Assembly (NCBI RefSeq): GCF_036013955.1
Contig: NZ_CP107903.1
Span: forward strand, 8,680,001-8,744,000
Source: Streptomyces sp. NBC_00459
GTDB taxonomy: Bacteria > Actinomycetota > Actinomycetes > Streptomycetales > Streptomycetaceae
Length of the DNA: 64,000 nucleotides
Direction of reading: 5' to 3'
Shown: piece after piece, positions 7,285 to 16,781 of the stretch
Layout of the letters: the number at the start of each line of letters is the position of its first letter
Numbering within the stretch: the first letter of the stretch is position 1
Made by a program: the position numbers and the translations under genes
Notes under the pieces: model-generated
What the model was told of the DNA's origin: nothing
Seen by the model: the letters and a program-made list of their open reading frames with translations, nothing else
The model's database searches: none

Positions 7285-10200
7285 TCAGTCGCTCGCTTCC
7301 GCCGGGGCGGCCAGCGCCCGGTGGAGTTGGTCGGCCAGGGCCTGCGGCGCGGGGTGGTCGAGTACGAGCGTGGCGGGCAGCCGCAGGCCGGTCAGGACGC
7401 TCAGCCGGTTGCGCAGTTCCACTGCGGTCAGCGAGTCCAGTCCAGAGTCGTGCAGGCTCCGGTCCGGGGGCAGGGCCTCGGCGTCCTGATGACCGAGCAA
7501 CTCGGCGGCGAGCGCACGCACCTCGGCCAGCAGCCGTTCGGCCCGCTCGGCCGGAGCCAGGTCGCGCAGTTGGACAGCGGGTGCGGAGGCGGCCGGTCCG
7601 GCGGGTACGAGACCGCGCAGCAACGCGGGCGCCCCGCGGGTGCGCAGCTTGGCCACGTCGAACCTGGCGAGGGTGAGTGCCGGGTCATCCTGCCGCAGCG
7701 CCTCGTCGAACAGGGCCAGCGCGTACACGGTGGGCATGGGCAGGGTGGCGTCCGGGAGGGTGCCGTCCCGGTCGCGGGCGCGCAGTGTCCGCGACATGTC
7801 GGAGGTCTCCTCCCACCCGCTCCATGCCTGGGACTGCGCCGGTAGGCCGTCGGCCCTGCGGCGCTCGGCGAACGCGTCCAGGAACGCGTTCGCGGCCGCG
7901 TAGTTCCCCTGTCCCGGACTGCCCAGCACCCCGGCCACCGAGGAGAACAGCACGAAGGCGGCCAGTTCGGTGTCCTTGGTCAGCTCGTGCAGGTTCAGCA
8001 CGCCGTCGACCTTGGGGCGCATCACCTGCTCCACCTGTGCGGCGGTCAGCCCGGTCATCACCCCGTCCGCGATCACCCCGGCCGCGTGTACAACCGCGAC
8101 CAGCGGATACCTGGCGGGCACAAGGTCGAGGGCGGAGGCGAGGGCATCCCGGTCTGCGACGTCGCAGGCGGCTACGGCGACCTCGGCACCCAGCCCCGTC
8201 AGTTCCGTGATGAGCGGGCCGGCGTTCCGCGCCCCGCTGCGACTGGTGAGCAGGAGGCTGCGGACCCCGTACTCGGTCACCAGGTGCCGCGCCAGCAGCG
8301 ACCCGAGCGTGCCGGTGCCACCGGTGATCAGCACGGTTCCGTCGCCGAGGTCCGGTCGGGCGTTCCGCGCCGGCGTGGCACGCGCCAGTTCCGGCGTCCG
8401 GAGCCGTCCCGCGCTGATCCGCACGTGCGGCCGTCCGGCAGCCACCGCGTCGGCCAGCCGTGCCGAGGACCGTGGGTCGTCGTCCGTCTCGACCAGCAGG
8501 AACCGTCCAGGGTGCTCGGACTGCGCCGACCGCACCAGGCCGCGCGCCGCGGCGTGGGCCAGGTAGTCGCCACGGGTCAGCACGACGAGTGGGACGTCGG
8601 CCGGGCGGTCGGCCGCCAGCCAGTGCTGGACGTGGGACAGCGTGTCCAGCGTCGCTCCCCTGGCGTCGTCGTGCACCGGGGTGCAGACGACCGCCTCGGC
8701 GTCGGCGAGGTCGACCAGCTCGGCCAGGTCGGCGGTCACCCCGAAGCGGTCGGTTCCCAGCAGCGCCCACTTCGGTGAGGGTGCTGCCATCGGGCCGGTG
8801 AATTCGGCCCACCGCGTTCGGTACACCGAATCCGCCGGCAGTGCGCCCGCCAGCTCGCGCACCGCCACGGTGCGTGTTCCGAGCGTTGCCCGGAAGAGGG
8901 GTTCGCCCTCGCCGGTGGTGACGGTCACGGTGAACTCGTCCCGGCCGCTGGGGGTCAGGTGGACGTATGCGTGGGCGGAGTGCCCGTCGCCGGCCCACAC
9001 GTCGTGCCATACGAACGGCAGCACGACATGGCCGTCCCGGGGCGGTTCGGTCAGGGCGAGGGCGTGCAGGGCGGCATCACCGAGCACGGGATGCAGTCCG
9101 GGGCCGGCGGCGAGCCTGCCCGGTGCCTCCTCGGGCAGCCGCAGCTCGGCGAAGAGTTCCCCGTCTCGCCGCCACAGCCTGCGTACGGCCCTGAACGCGG
9201 GACCGTACTCGTAGCCGCGCTCGGCCAACGACGCGTAGTCGACGTCGAGTTCCTCGGCGTCGGCCGGGGGCAGTTCCCCGGTGAACGGCTCGTCGCGGGT
9301 GTCGTGGAGCATGCCCTGCGCATGGCGTCGCCACTGGCTGCCGGGCTGTTCCGGCCTGCTGAACACCTCGACCGTACGCTGTGCCGGGTCCACCACGACC
9401 TGAAGCTCCGCCGTGCCCTGCTGGGACAGGACCAAGGGCGCCTCGATGACCAGCTCACCGAGTCCGGCGCCTCCCCCACGCTCGGCTCCGCTCGCGCGGG
9501 GGGACCCTCCTGCGCCGTGCGCGGCGCGCAGCGCGAGGTCCAGCAGCGCGGTGCCGGGCAGGACGCAGGTTCCGTTCACCGCGTGGTCGGCCAGCCACGG
9601 CTGCTCGACCGGTGAGATACGGCCGACGGCCACGAACTCGCCGCTGCGGGCGGATTCGACCGGCGTGCCGAGCAGCGGGTGGCCCGTGCTCGCCTTGGCC
9701 GAGGAGGCTGTCGTGAGCCAGTACCGCCGTCGCTGGAACGGTGTGGTCGGCAGGGGTACCGGCCGCCCGGCGCCGGTGGTGAGGCGTACGCCGTCCATCC
9801 CTCGCGTGTACAGCCGCGCGGCGGACATCAGGAACCGTGCGGGGCCGCCGTCGTCGCGGCGCAGGGTTCCGGTGACGACCCCCGTGGTGCCGCTCTCCTC
9901 CAGCGTCTGTTCGATCACGGAGGCCAGCACCGGGTGCGCGCTGGACTCGACGAAGACCCGGAATCCGTGGTGGGCGAGATGCTCGACGGCCGGCTGGAAC
10001 CGCACGGGCCGGCGAAGATTGCGGTACCAGTACGCGCCGGTCAGCGTGGCGTCGCCGACCCAGTCCAGGTCCACGGTGGAGTACATCGGCACCGTGGGCG
10101 CGGTGCTGCGGACCTCCCCCAGCCGGGCCACCAGCCTCTCCTCCAGCGCCTCCATCAGCGGGCTGTGCGAGGCGTAGCCGATGCGGACGCGGCGGGCGTG

Positions 10201-13200
10201 GAGGCCGTCGAGGGCGCACTCGGTGAGCAACCCCTTGATCGCCAGGTCGTCACCGGCGACCGCGGTGGAGGACGGACCGTTCAGCCCGGCGATCCAGAGC
10301 CGGTCCGGCCAGCGCTCCAGCAACCAGTCCAGTTGGGCGCGCGACGCGGTCACCGACGCCATGCCGGTGCCGCCGCCGAGTTCGGCGATGACCTGGCCGC
10401 GTATCGCGACGACCCGGGCGGCCTCGTCCAGGGTCAGCGCGCCCGCGACGTACGCGGCGGCCACCTCACCCACGGAGTGGCCGAGCACGGCGTCCGGTTC
10501 GACGCCGTGGGAGCGCCACAGGGCGGCGAGCGACACCGTCACCGCGAACAGCACGGGCTGGACGACATCCACCCGTTTCAGCCGGTCGGCGTCACCGGCC
10601 AGTACTTCGGTGAGCGACCAGTCCACGTGGGGTTTGAGCGCCCGCTCGCAGGCGTGGATGGACTCGGCGAACACGGCCTCGCCCATCAGCCCGGCGGCCA
10701 TGCCCACCCACTGAGTGCCATGCCCCGGGAAGACGAACACCACCTTTCCGTCCACATCGGCCACCCCGGAGACGACGTTCCGCGCCGGTTCGCCTGCGGC
10801 GACGGCCCGCATCCCGGCGAGCAGTTCCTCGCGGTCGCCGCCGACCACGACCGCGCGGTGGGGGAAGCGGCCACGGGAGACCGTGAGCGCGTGCGCGAGG
10901 TCCACCGGTGCGACGTCCCCGGCGTTGGGGAACAGTCGGGCCGCCCAGTCGCGTAGCCGCTCGGGGGTCTTGCCGGACAGCGTCCATGCGACGGCGGGCG
11001 GCTCGGCGGCGGGCGCCGGTGCGGGTTCTTCCGGTGGTGCCTCCAGGATCAGGTGCGCGTTGGTGCCGCTGATCCCGAAGGAAGAGACGGCCGCACGCGG
11101 GGGACGGTCGCGCTCGGGCCACGGCATGCTCTCGGTGAGCAGCCGGACGTCTCCCGACGCCCAGTCGACGTGCGGTGACGGCTCGTCCACGTGCAGGGTC
11201 TTCGGCAGGGTGCGGTGCCGCAGGGCCTCCACCATCTTGATCACGCCACCGACCCCGGCCGCCGCCTGGGTGTGCCCGATGTTGGACTTGAGCGAGCCCA
11301 GCCAGAGCGGGGCGCCGCGGTCCTGCCCGTAGGTGGCCAGCAGCGCGCCGGCCTCGATGGGGTCGCCGAGCCGGGTGCCGGTGCCGTGTGCCTCGACCGC
11401 GTCGACGTCGGACGTAGTCAGACCGGCGTCCCGCAGGGCGAGCCGGATCACCTCCTGCTGTGCCGTCCCGCTCGGCGCCGTCAGGCCGTTAGACGCGCCG
11501 TCCTGGTTCACGGCGGAACCCCGGATCACGGCCAGCACCGGGTGCCCGGCGCGGCGGGCGCTGGACAGCCGCTCCAGTACGACCACGCCGGCGCCCTCGG
11601 CCCAGCCGGTGCCGTCCGCCGCCGCCGCGAACGCCTTGCACCGCCCGTTCGCGGCCAGTGCACCCTGCGTGCTGAACTCCACGAACCTCTGCGGCGTCGC
11701 CATGACGGTCGCGCCACCGGCCAGCGCGAGGTCGCACTCGCCCCGACGGATCGACCGCACCGCGAGGTCGATGGCCACCAGTGACGAGGAGCACCCGGTG
11801 TCGACGGTGAGCGCGGGACCGCGCAGCCCCAGCACATAGGCGACCCGCCCGGAAGCGACGCTGCCGGCCGAGGCCGTGCCGACGTAGCCCGCCACCTCGC
11901 GGGGCACCCGGTCCGGGTCGGTGACGTAGTCCTGGTCCAGCAGCCCCGTGTACACCCCGACGCGCTGTTCGCGCAGGGAGGTCGGGTCGATGCCGGCGCG
12001 CTCCAGTGCTTCCCAGGAGGTCTCGAGGAGCAGCCGGTGCTGCGGGTCCATCGCCAGCGCCTCACGCGGCGAGATCTGGAAGAACTCGGGGTCGAAGTCG
12101 GCGGCCTCGCGGACGAACCCGCCCCACCGGGTGTGGGAGGTGCCCCTGCGGTCGGGGTCCGGGTCGGACAACCGGTCGAGGTCCCAGCCCCGGTCGTCGG
12201 GAAACTCGGAGGCGGCATCGACCCCGTCGGCCACCAGTCGCCACAGCTCGTCGGGGGACGTGACCCCGCCGGGGTAGCGGCAGCCGATCCCCACGAGCAC
12301 CACGGGGTCGTCGTCGGGGCCGGGCGCTGCGGCGGGCGCCACTGCGGTCGTGTCCTGTGACCTGGGTTTACCTGTGAGCTCGCCTCGCAGATACCCGGCG
12401 ATCGCCCGCGCCGAGGGATGGTCGAAGGCGAGCGTCGTGGGCAGCCGCAGTCCCGTGGCGGCGGCGATCCGGTCCCGCAGCCGGACCGCGCCCAACGAAG
12501 TCAGCCCGAACTCGCGCAGCGCCCGGTCCGGTTCGATCCCGCCGGTGTCCCCGAGCACCTCGGCGACCTCGCCCAAGACGAGGTCGAGGAGCCTCCTTCC
12601 CAGGTCTGCGCCGGTGAGCCCGGACAGGTCCGCCCTGCTGGGCAGTTGCTCCGACGCGGTGGCCCGCGCCGTCCGTACGGCTGCGACCAGCGTGCTGCCC
12701 GGCCGGCTCAGCGCGATGTCCACGGCGTCGCGGATCCGGTGGTCGGTCAGCCCGTCGGCCAGCACCAGCGTGGTGGGAGCGGCCCCATCGACGGCGATCG
12801 TCACGGTGGAGCCGGTCACAGTGGCGGTGACGCCATGGTCCGTGTCGTCAGGCTCCACGCTCCGGGCCTCGTGACCGGCCACGAGGTGGTGGGCGATCAG
12901 GTCCGCGAGGTCCCCGGTGTCTCCGGCAAGGGCCACGTCACGGCCGGCGAGGGGACTGGCGGCGGACAGTTCGCCGCCCGGGAGCGGGGCCGGCTCGCCG
13001 TCGGCTCCTGTGAGATGCAGGCCGTCGGGTGGGCCGGCGACAGCGAGCAACCGGCCGGGCAGTTCGGCCAGCGGTTCGCGCGCGACCTTGCCCGTGGCCG
13101 TCCTCGGCAGTGCGGCCACAGCCCGGATCTCCACCGGCACCTTGAAATAGGCGAGTTCCCGGCGGCACCGCGCGAACAGCTCCGCACAGTCGACGCCGTC

Positions 13201-14610
13201 GGGGCCGGGCACCACCACCGCCACCGGGACCTGGCCGAACTCTTCGTCCGCTCGTCCGGTGACAGCGGCGTCGCGCACCCCCGGCACCCGGGCGAGCACG
13301 GCCTCGATCTCACTGGGGTGCACGTTCTCCCCGCCCCGGATGATCACGTCGTTGCACCGGCCGGTGATCCACAGGTAGCCGGCGTCATTGCGGCGGGCGA
13401 GATCGCCGGTGCGGTACCAGCCGTCGCGGAGCACTTCGGCGGTGGCCTCCGGCTGGTTGTGGTAACCCAGCATCACGTTCGGGCCGTTGACCCAGATCTC
13501 GCCGACCTCGCCGGTCGGCACCTCGTCGCCGGTGTCCGGGTCGACCACGCGCAGGTCCAGTCCGGGCAGCGGCAGACCGCACGAACCGGGCACCCGCTCA
13601 CCGCCCGGCCGCATGGTTGCGACCGGCCCGCTCATCTCGGAGCAGCCGTAGTTGTCGGTGAGCTCGATACCGAAGGCGTCCTCGAACCGTTCCGCGAACC
13701 CGGCCGAGGTGACCGCGCCCGCGACGAAGCACACGCGCAGCGCGGGCAGCGTGAGTTCTTCCGCTTCGGCGGCTTGGACCAGGTTGTGGTAGACCGTCGG
13801 CACGCCGGCCAGGAAGGTGTAGGGCCGGGAGCGCAGTTCATGGAGCACCTCGGCAGGGGAGAAGCCCGTGACCAGATGCGCCGTGGCGCCGACCGCGGTC
13901 ACGGCCATCACGCACAGGTTGTAGCCGAAGGCGTGGAACAGCGGCAGCGGCCACAGCAGCACGTCCTCCGGGGACAGCCCGATGATCGGGGCGTAGCAGG
14001 TGGCGGCGTTCCACAGCACGGCGCGAAGCGCGACCAGCACGCCTTTGGGGCGACCCGTCGTTCCCGAGGTGTAGAGCAGGTAGGCCGGTTCGTCCAGGCC
14101 GAGGTCGTCGCGTGCCGGGACGGCCGGTTCGCGCGTGACCAGGTCCTCGTACGACACCTCGTCTGGGTGGTCGCCGACCACGACGAGAGGCCGTTGTCCG
14201 GGCGGCAGCACCGCGCGCACCTGTTCGACGTGCGCGGTGTCGGTGATCACCGCGCGGGCGTCGCAGTCGGTCAGCATGTGCCGCAGCTCCGCGTCGGAGG
14301 AGTGCGGGTTGAGCGGCACGCCGACGCAGCCGGCGCGGTTGACACCGAGGTAGCTCTCCACCATCTCCACGCGGTTGCCCATCAGGATCACCACCCGCGC
14401 GCCCCGGGGCAGGCCGAGTGCGACCAGGTGGCCGCCGAGCCGGGCCGTACGCCGCTCGAGTTCCGTATGGGTCACCACCCGCCGCTCGTCGGAGTACGCG
14501 ACCTTGGACCCGCGCAACTCGGCATGGGTACGCAGCAGTTCGGGCAACGGGCGGATCAGATCGGCACGGTGGGGCGCGGACATGCCTGCCTCATCTCTCG
14601 ATGCGGTCAT
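7285..14610 (-). CDS. One-module type I polyketide synthase with CoA-ligase loading domain (CoL-ACP-KS-AT-DH-KR-ACP)
   Basis: 2441 residues. Order: CoA-ligase/AMP-binding loading domain (about 1-530; YTSGTTGRPKG at 180-190), ACP1 (Ser705 in EFGLTSLGAV), KS (Cys940 in DTGCSSSLVA, then EAHGTGT and NIGHTQAAAG), AT (Ser1379 in GHSVGE; YASH from 1479, the motif usual for methylmalonyl-CoA), DH (His1676 in LADHAVNGTCVLPG; Asp in HPVLGDAALH), KR (GGTGTLGSLLA near 2095; Tyr2237 in GNYAAANAF) and ACP2 (Ser2393 in LDSLTAVEL). There is no ER and no thioesterase. The expected chain is starter plus one methylmalonyl unit, reduced and dehydrated to a 2-methyl-2-enoyl thioester. The loading domain should activate a free carboxylic acid, probably aromatic given the neighbours. 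KR has IAD where B-type domains have LDD. ATG with GGAGGAG upstream. Release probably needs another enzyme. Two 17-bp palindromes lie 5' of it. Confidence 0.95.
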   Translation of the reverse strand: MTASRDEAGMSAPHRADLIRPLPELLRTHAELRGSKVAYSDERRVVTHTELERRTARLGGHLVALGLPRGARVVILMGNRVEMVESYLGVNRAGCVGVPLNPHSSDAELRHMLTDCDARAVITDTAHVEQVRAVLPPGQRPLVVVGDHPDEVSYEDLVTREPAVPARDDLGLDEPAYLLYTSGTTGRPKGVLVALRAVLWNAATCYAPIIGLSPEDVLLWPLPLFHAFGYNLCVMAVTAVGATAHLVTGFSPAEVLHELRSRPYTFLAGVPTVYHNLVQAAEAEELTLPALRVCFVAGAVTSAGFAERFEDAFGIELTDNYGCSEMSGPVATMRPGGERVPGSCGLPLPGLDLRVVDPDTGDEVPTGEVGEIWVNGPNVMLGYHNQPEATAEVLRDGWYRTGDLARRNDAGYLWITGRCNDVIIRGGENVHPSEIEAVLARVPGVRDAAVTGRADEEFGQVPVAVVVPGPDGVDCAELFARCRRELAYFKVPVEIRAVAALPRTATGKVAREPLAELPGRLLAVAGPPDGLHLTGADGEPAPLPGGELSAASPLAGRDVALAGDTGDLADLIAHHLVAGHEARSVEPDDTDHGVTATVTGSTVTIAVDGAAPTTLVLADGLTDHRIRDAVDIALSRPGSTLVAAVRTARATASEQLPSRADLSGLTGADLGRRLLDLVLGEVAEVLGDTGGIEPDRALREFGLTSLGAVRLRDRIAAATGLRLPTTLAFDHPSARAIAGYLRGELTGKPRSQDTTAVAPAAAPGPDDDPVVLVGIGCRYPGGVTSPDELWRLVADGVDAASEFPDDRGWDLDRLSDPDPDRRGTSHTRWGGFVREAADFDPEFFQISPREALAMDPQHRLLLETSWEALERAGIDPTSLREQRVGVYTGLLDQDYVTDPDRVPREVAGYVGTASAGSVASGRVAYVLGLRGPALTVDTGCSSSLVAIDLAVRSIRRGECDLALAGGATVMATPQRFVEFSTQGALAANGRCKAFAAAADGTGWAEGAGVVVLERLSSARRAGHPVLAVIRGSAVNQDGASNGLTAPSGTAQQEVIRLALRDAGLTTSDVDAVEAHGTGTRLGDPIEAGALLATYGQDRGAPLWLGSLKSNIGHTQAAAGVGGVIKMVEALRHRTLPKTLHVDEPSPHVDWASGDVRLLTESMPWPERDRPPRAAVSSFGISGTNAHLILEAPPEEPAPAPAAEPPAVAWTLSGKTPERLRDWAARLFPNAGDVAPVDLAHALTVSRGRFPHRAVVVGGDREELLAGMRAVAAGEPARNVVSGVADVDGKVVFVFPGHGTQWVGMAAGLMGEAVFAESIHACERALKPHVDWSLTEVLAGDADRLKRVDVVQPVLFAVTVSLAALWRSHGVEPDAVLGHSVGEVAAAYVAGALTLDEAARVVAIRGQVIAELGGGTGMASVTASRAQLDWLLERWPDRLWIAGLNGPSSTAVAGDDLAIKGLLTECALDGLHARRVRIGYASHSPLMEALEERLVARLGEVRSTAPTVPMYSTVDLDWVGDATLTGAYWYRNLRRPVRFQPAVEHLAHHGFRVFVESSAHPVLASVIEQTLEESGTTGVVTGTLRRDDGGPARFLMSAARLYTRGMDGVRLTTGAGRPVPLPTTPFQRRRYWLTTASSAKASTGHPLLGTPVESARSGEFVAVGRISPVEQPWLADHAVNGTCVLPGTALLDLALRAAHGAGGSPRASGAERGGGAGLGELVIEAPLVLSQQGTAELQVVVDPAQRTVEVFSRPEQPGSQWRRHAQGMLHDTRDEPFTGELPPADAEELDVDYASLAERGYEYGPAFRAVRRLWRRDGELFAELRLPEEAPGRLAAGPGLHPVLGDAALHALALTEPPRDGHVVLPFVWHDVWAGDGHSAHAYVHLTPSGRDEFTVTVTTGEGEPLFRATLGTRTVAVRELAGALPADSVYRTRWAEFTGPMAAPSPKWALLGTDRFGVTADLAELVDLADAEAVVCTPVHDDARGATLDTLSHVQHWLAADRPADVPLVVLTRGDYLAHAAARGLVRSAQSEHPGRFLLVETDDDPRSSARLADAVAAGRPHVRISAGRLRTPELARATPARNARPDLGDGTVLITGGTGTLGSLLARHLVTEYGVRSLLLTSRSGARNAGPLITELTGLGAEVAVAACDVADRDALASALDLVPARYPLVAVVHAAGVIADGVMTGLTAAQVEQVMRPKVDGVLNLHELTKDTELAAFVLFSSVAGVLGSPGQGNYAAANAFLDAFAERRRADGLPAQSQAWSGWEETSDMSRTLRARDRDGTLPDATLPMPTVYALALFDEALRQDDPALTLARFDVAKLRTRGAPALLRGLVPAGPAASAPAVQLRDLAPAERAERLLAEVRALAAELLGHQDAEALPPDRSLHDSGLDSLTAVELRNRLSVLTGLRLPATLVLDHPAPQALADQLHRALAAPAEASD

Positions 14611-14753
14611 GAGAGGGCTCCTCCGACTGACTCGGCCGCGGCGAGCCGCTCCGCGGTATCGACGCGCACACCGGTGCAGCCGGTCGACCCCGTCCTACGG
14701 CGGGGCGGACTGCCGCTAGGAGATGGTCTGGAACATTCGCGTGTCACCTCCCC

Positions 14754-14770
14754 GTGCCGGTGTGTGGCAC
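14754..14770. promoter_or_regulatory. 17-bp operator copy 1 (PKS side)
   Basis: GTGCCGGTGTGTGGCAC, with 5-bp perfect outer arms, 144 bases upstream of the PKS start. It belongs to the nine-copy family in this window. Downstream on the minus strand the sequence is closely similar to that after the copy at 21870 (GGTGACA, then TGTTCCAG, then CATCTCCT). Confidence 0.7.
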
Positions 14771-14799
14771 GGCGGGCTTCCGGGCCGGTCCGTCGTGTC

Positions 14800-14816
14800 G
14801 TGCCGCTGAGCGGCAC
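14800..14816. promoter_or_regulatory. 17-bp operator copy 2 (O-methyltransferase side)
   Basis: GTGCCGCTGAGCGGCAC, a perfect 8+1+8 palindrome and the best copy in the window, 45 bases before the O-methyltransferase start. Its centre is 46 bases from copy 1, so the divergent PKS/methyltransferase region carries two sites. Confidence 0.8.
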
Positions 14817-14860
14817 ACCGACATTTCCACAGACCCGAGGATCCCTCAGGCTGCCGTGTT

Positions 14861-15520
14861 ATGACGCGGACATCGGAAGCACTCATCCCGAAGCTGCAGG
14901 AATACGTGACTGCACACAGCACCCCGGCGGACGAGATCCTGTGTGACCTCGCGGCCGAGACCGAGAAGCTCTTCCCCGACGACAGTTTCATGCAGATCGG
15001 CTCCGAGCAGGGGAGCTTCATGACGCTCCTCGCCCAGGTCGCGGGCGCCAAACGGGCAGTGGAGATCGGCAGCTTCACCGGCTACTCGGCCATCTGCACG
15101 GCCCGTGGTCTACAGCCCGGCGGCTCACTGCTGGCGTGCGACATCAGCGAGGAGTGGACCTCGGTCGCCCAGCGCTACTGGAAGCGTGCCGGGCTGGACG
15201 ACACGATCACCCTCAAGCTCGGACCGGCACTGGACACGCTGCGTGCGCTGCCAGCGGAGCCGCAGTTCGACCTCGCTTTCGTCGACGCCGAGAAGGAGGA
15301 CTACGTCGACTACTGGGAGGAGTTGGTCCCGCGGGTGCGTTCCGGCGGGCTGATCCTCGCCGACAACACCCTCCACCACGGGCAGGTCGTCGACCCCGAG
15401 GAGAACGCCACCAATGTGCAGGGGATCAGGGCGTACAACGCCCGGGTTCGCGATGACGACCGGGTGCAGCAGGTGCTGATTCCGATCGGCGACGGCCTGA
15501 ACATGGCCCGGAAGAAGTAG
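14861..15520 (+). CDS. Class I SAM-dependent O-methyltransferase (caffeoyl-CoA/catechol OMT family)
   Basis: A protein of 219 residues, the usual length for small metal-dependent catechol/caffeoyl-CoA O-methyltransferases. The SAM-binding motif is VEIGSFTGYSAI (about residues 68-79). The metal-binding acidic residues are recognisable in FVDAEKEDYVDYW and LADNTLHHG, as in the family. Such enzymes methylate one hydroxyl of a vicinal diol on an aromatic ring. It is divergent from the PKS, with a perfect 17-bp palindrome just upstream. A catechol is what the Rieske dioxygenase plus dihydrodiol dehydrogenase of this window would make, so the enzyme could divert that catechol from ring cleavage; this is inference. 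Confidence 0.88.
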   Translation: MTRTSEALIPKLQEYVTAHSTPADEILCDLAAETEKLFPDDSFMQIGSEQGSFMTLLAQVAGAKRAVEIGSFTGYSAICTARGLQPGGSLLACDISEEWTSVAQRYWKRAGLDDTITLKLGPALDTLRALPAEPQFDLAFVDAEKEDYVDYWEELVPRVRSGGLILADNTLHHGQVVDPEENATNVQGIRAYNARVRDDDRVQQVLIPIGDGLNMARKK

Positions 15521-15609
15521 GCGGGGAAAGGTGCGGAGGGCTACCCCGTGAGGTGCGGGGGGCCCTACCGCTCTCTCTCGGTCGGGTGAGGCGGGGTTCG
15601 GGAACCAGC

Positions 15610-15655
15610 GTCTCGAAGGCGCCCTCCCGTCAGCAGGCGAGGGCGCCTTCGAGAC
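15610..15655. terminator. Hairpin with 17-bp perfect arms between convergent genes, overlapping the HisC 3' end
   Basis: Arms 15610-15626 and 15639-15655 (GTCTCGAAGGCGCCCTC and its complement) enclose a 12-base loop. The right arm encodes the last residues of the aminotransferase and the stop codon lies in the loop. It sits between the convergent O-methyltransferase and aminotransferase genes and should work in both directions. No U-tract follows, as is usual in these genomes. Confidence 0.8.
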
Positions 15656-16685
15656 GGCCTATGAGGGTGAGGATGTCGGAGGGGGTGCCGACGGAGATCC
15701 GCATCCAGCCGGGCATACCCATGTCCGTGGTGTCACGCACGTGGACATGTTCGGCGAGCAGTTGCCGGGTGACCTTGAGCGCGCTCCCGGGCAGGTGCAG
15801 GGTGACGAAGTTGGTCTGCGAGGGCAGGTACGTGATGCCGAGCCGATCCAGCGCGCAGCACAGCATCGTGCGTGCCGTGTCGGTGTAGACCCTCGTCTGC
15901 TCCAGGAACGCCTGGTCCGCCAGAGCCGCACAGGCCGCGGCCTGCGCGAGCCGGTTCACGTGGTACGGCATCGCGTCCTGCACGGTCTCCATACGGGAGA
16001 CGACGTCAGGGCCTCCGATCAGCGCACCCACGCGCAGGGACGCGAGGCCGTACGCCTTCGAGAAGGTCCGCAGCACGCTGACCGGGCCGCCCTCCCGCGC
16101 CCAGGGCAGGGCAGTGGTGAAGGAGTCGTCGGCGAACTCCGCGTACGCCTCGTCGAAGACGAGGTACGAACCGGTGGCGTACGCGGTCTCGCACAGGCTC
16201 TTCACCGCGTCGGCGTCGAGGACGGACCCGGTGGGGTTGTGCGGATTGCACACGAAGACGAGAGCCGGTTCCTTGTGCATCTCCTCCTTCAGCGCCGCCG
16301 GGCACACGCGGTACTGGTCGAGGGGGACGTGCGTGACGCGCAGGCCCACTGCGTCCAGGCTCTTCGGGTAACCCTGGTAGGTGGCCTCGTTGACCACCGC
16401 TCGGCCGGTGTCGCGCAGCGCGAGCGCGAGCATCATGATGATCTCGTCCACCCCGTTGCCGACGGCGACGCTGTCGGTGGTGACGCCGTAGTGGGCGGCG
16501 AGGGCGTCGATGAGCGCGGTGTGCCGCGGGTCGGGGTAGCGGTGAACGCGAAGCAGCTCGGCGCGTGCCGCTTCGACCGCCTTGGGGCTCGCGCCCCAGG
16601 GGTTCTCGCTCCGGTGCAGTAGGAGCGGGGCGGGTGGGAAGCCGTCGGTGACGTTGTGGTGGGCGGTCGGTGTCCTCGTGCGCAT
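15630..16685 (-). CDS. PLP-dependent aminotransferase, histidinol-phosphate aminotransferase (HisC) family
   Basis: A protein of 351 residues, fold-type I aminotransferase. Visible motifs are LHRSENPWG at the start, GNGVDEIIMML, CNPHNPTGS (Asn-Pro-x-Asn-Pro-Thr-Gly), VFDEAYAEF (PLP-pyridine Asp), FSKAYGLASLRVG with the Schiff-base Lys, and a C-terminal RISVGT with the carboxylate-binding Arg. The ATG at 16685 has AGGAGA upstream. Away from a his operon and beside a PKS, the HisC fold more likely transaminates a pathway aldehyde or keto acid, for example the aldehyde the LuxC-like reductase could produce. It follows the MHS transporter in the same direction with a 96-base gap and is probably co-transcribed. 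Confidence 0.9.
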   Translation of the reverse strand: MRTRTPTAHHNVTDGFPPAPLLLHRSENPWGASPKAVEAARAELLRVHRYPDPRHTALIDALAAHYGVTTDSVAVGNGVDEIIMMLALALRDTGRAVVNEATYQGYPKSLDAVGLRVTHVPLDQYRVCPAALKEEMHKEPALVFVCNPHNPTGSVLDADAVKSLCETAYATGSYLVFDEAYAEFADDSFTTALPWAREGGPVSVLRTFSKAYGLASLRVGALIGGPDVVSRMETVQDAMPYHVNRLAQAAACAALADQAFLEQTRVYTDTARTMLCCALDRLGITYLPSQTNFVTLHLPGSALKVTRQLLAEHVHVRDTTDMGMPGWMRISVGTPSDILTLIGRLEGALAC

Positions 16686-16781
16686 CAGGTCTCCTGCCGT
16701 CGTTGGATGGAGAATTCGCTGCTGGACTGCTCTGGACTGCTGGCGGGACGGGGCGGTTCGAGGGTTTCCGGGCGGGGAGTG

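Noticed and set aside
5822..7489. 555-residue open frame on the plus strand
   Set aside because: It runs across the SDR, the gap and the PKS end on the opposite strand, with no domain and a biased composition.
12418..14946. 842-residue open frame on the plus strand
   Set aside because: Antisense to the PKS loading and ACP region; composition is a GC-rich shadow and the minus strand gives clear domains.
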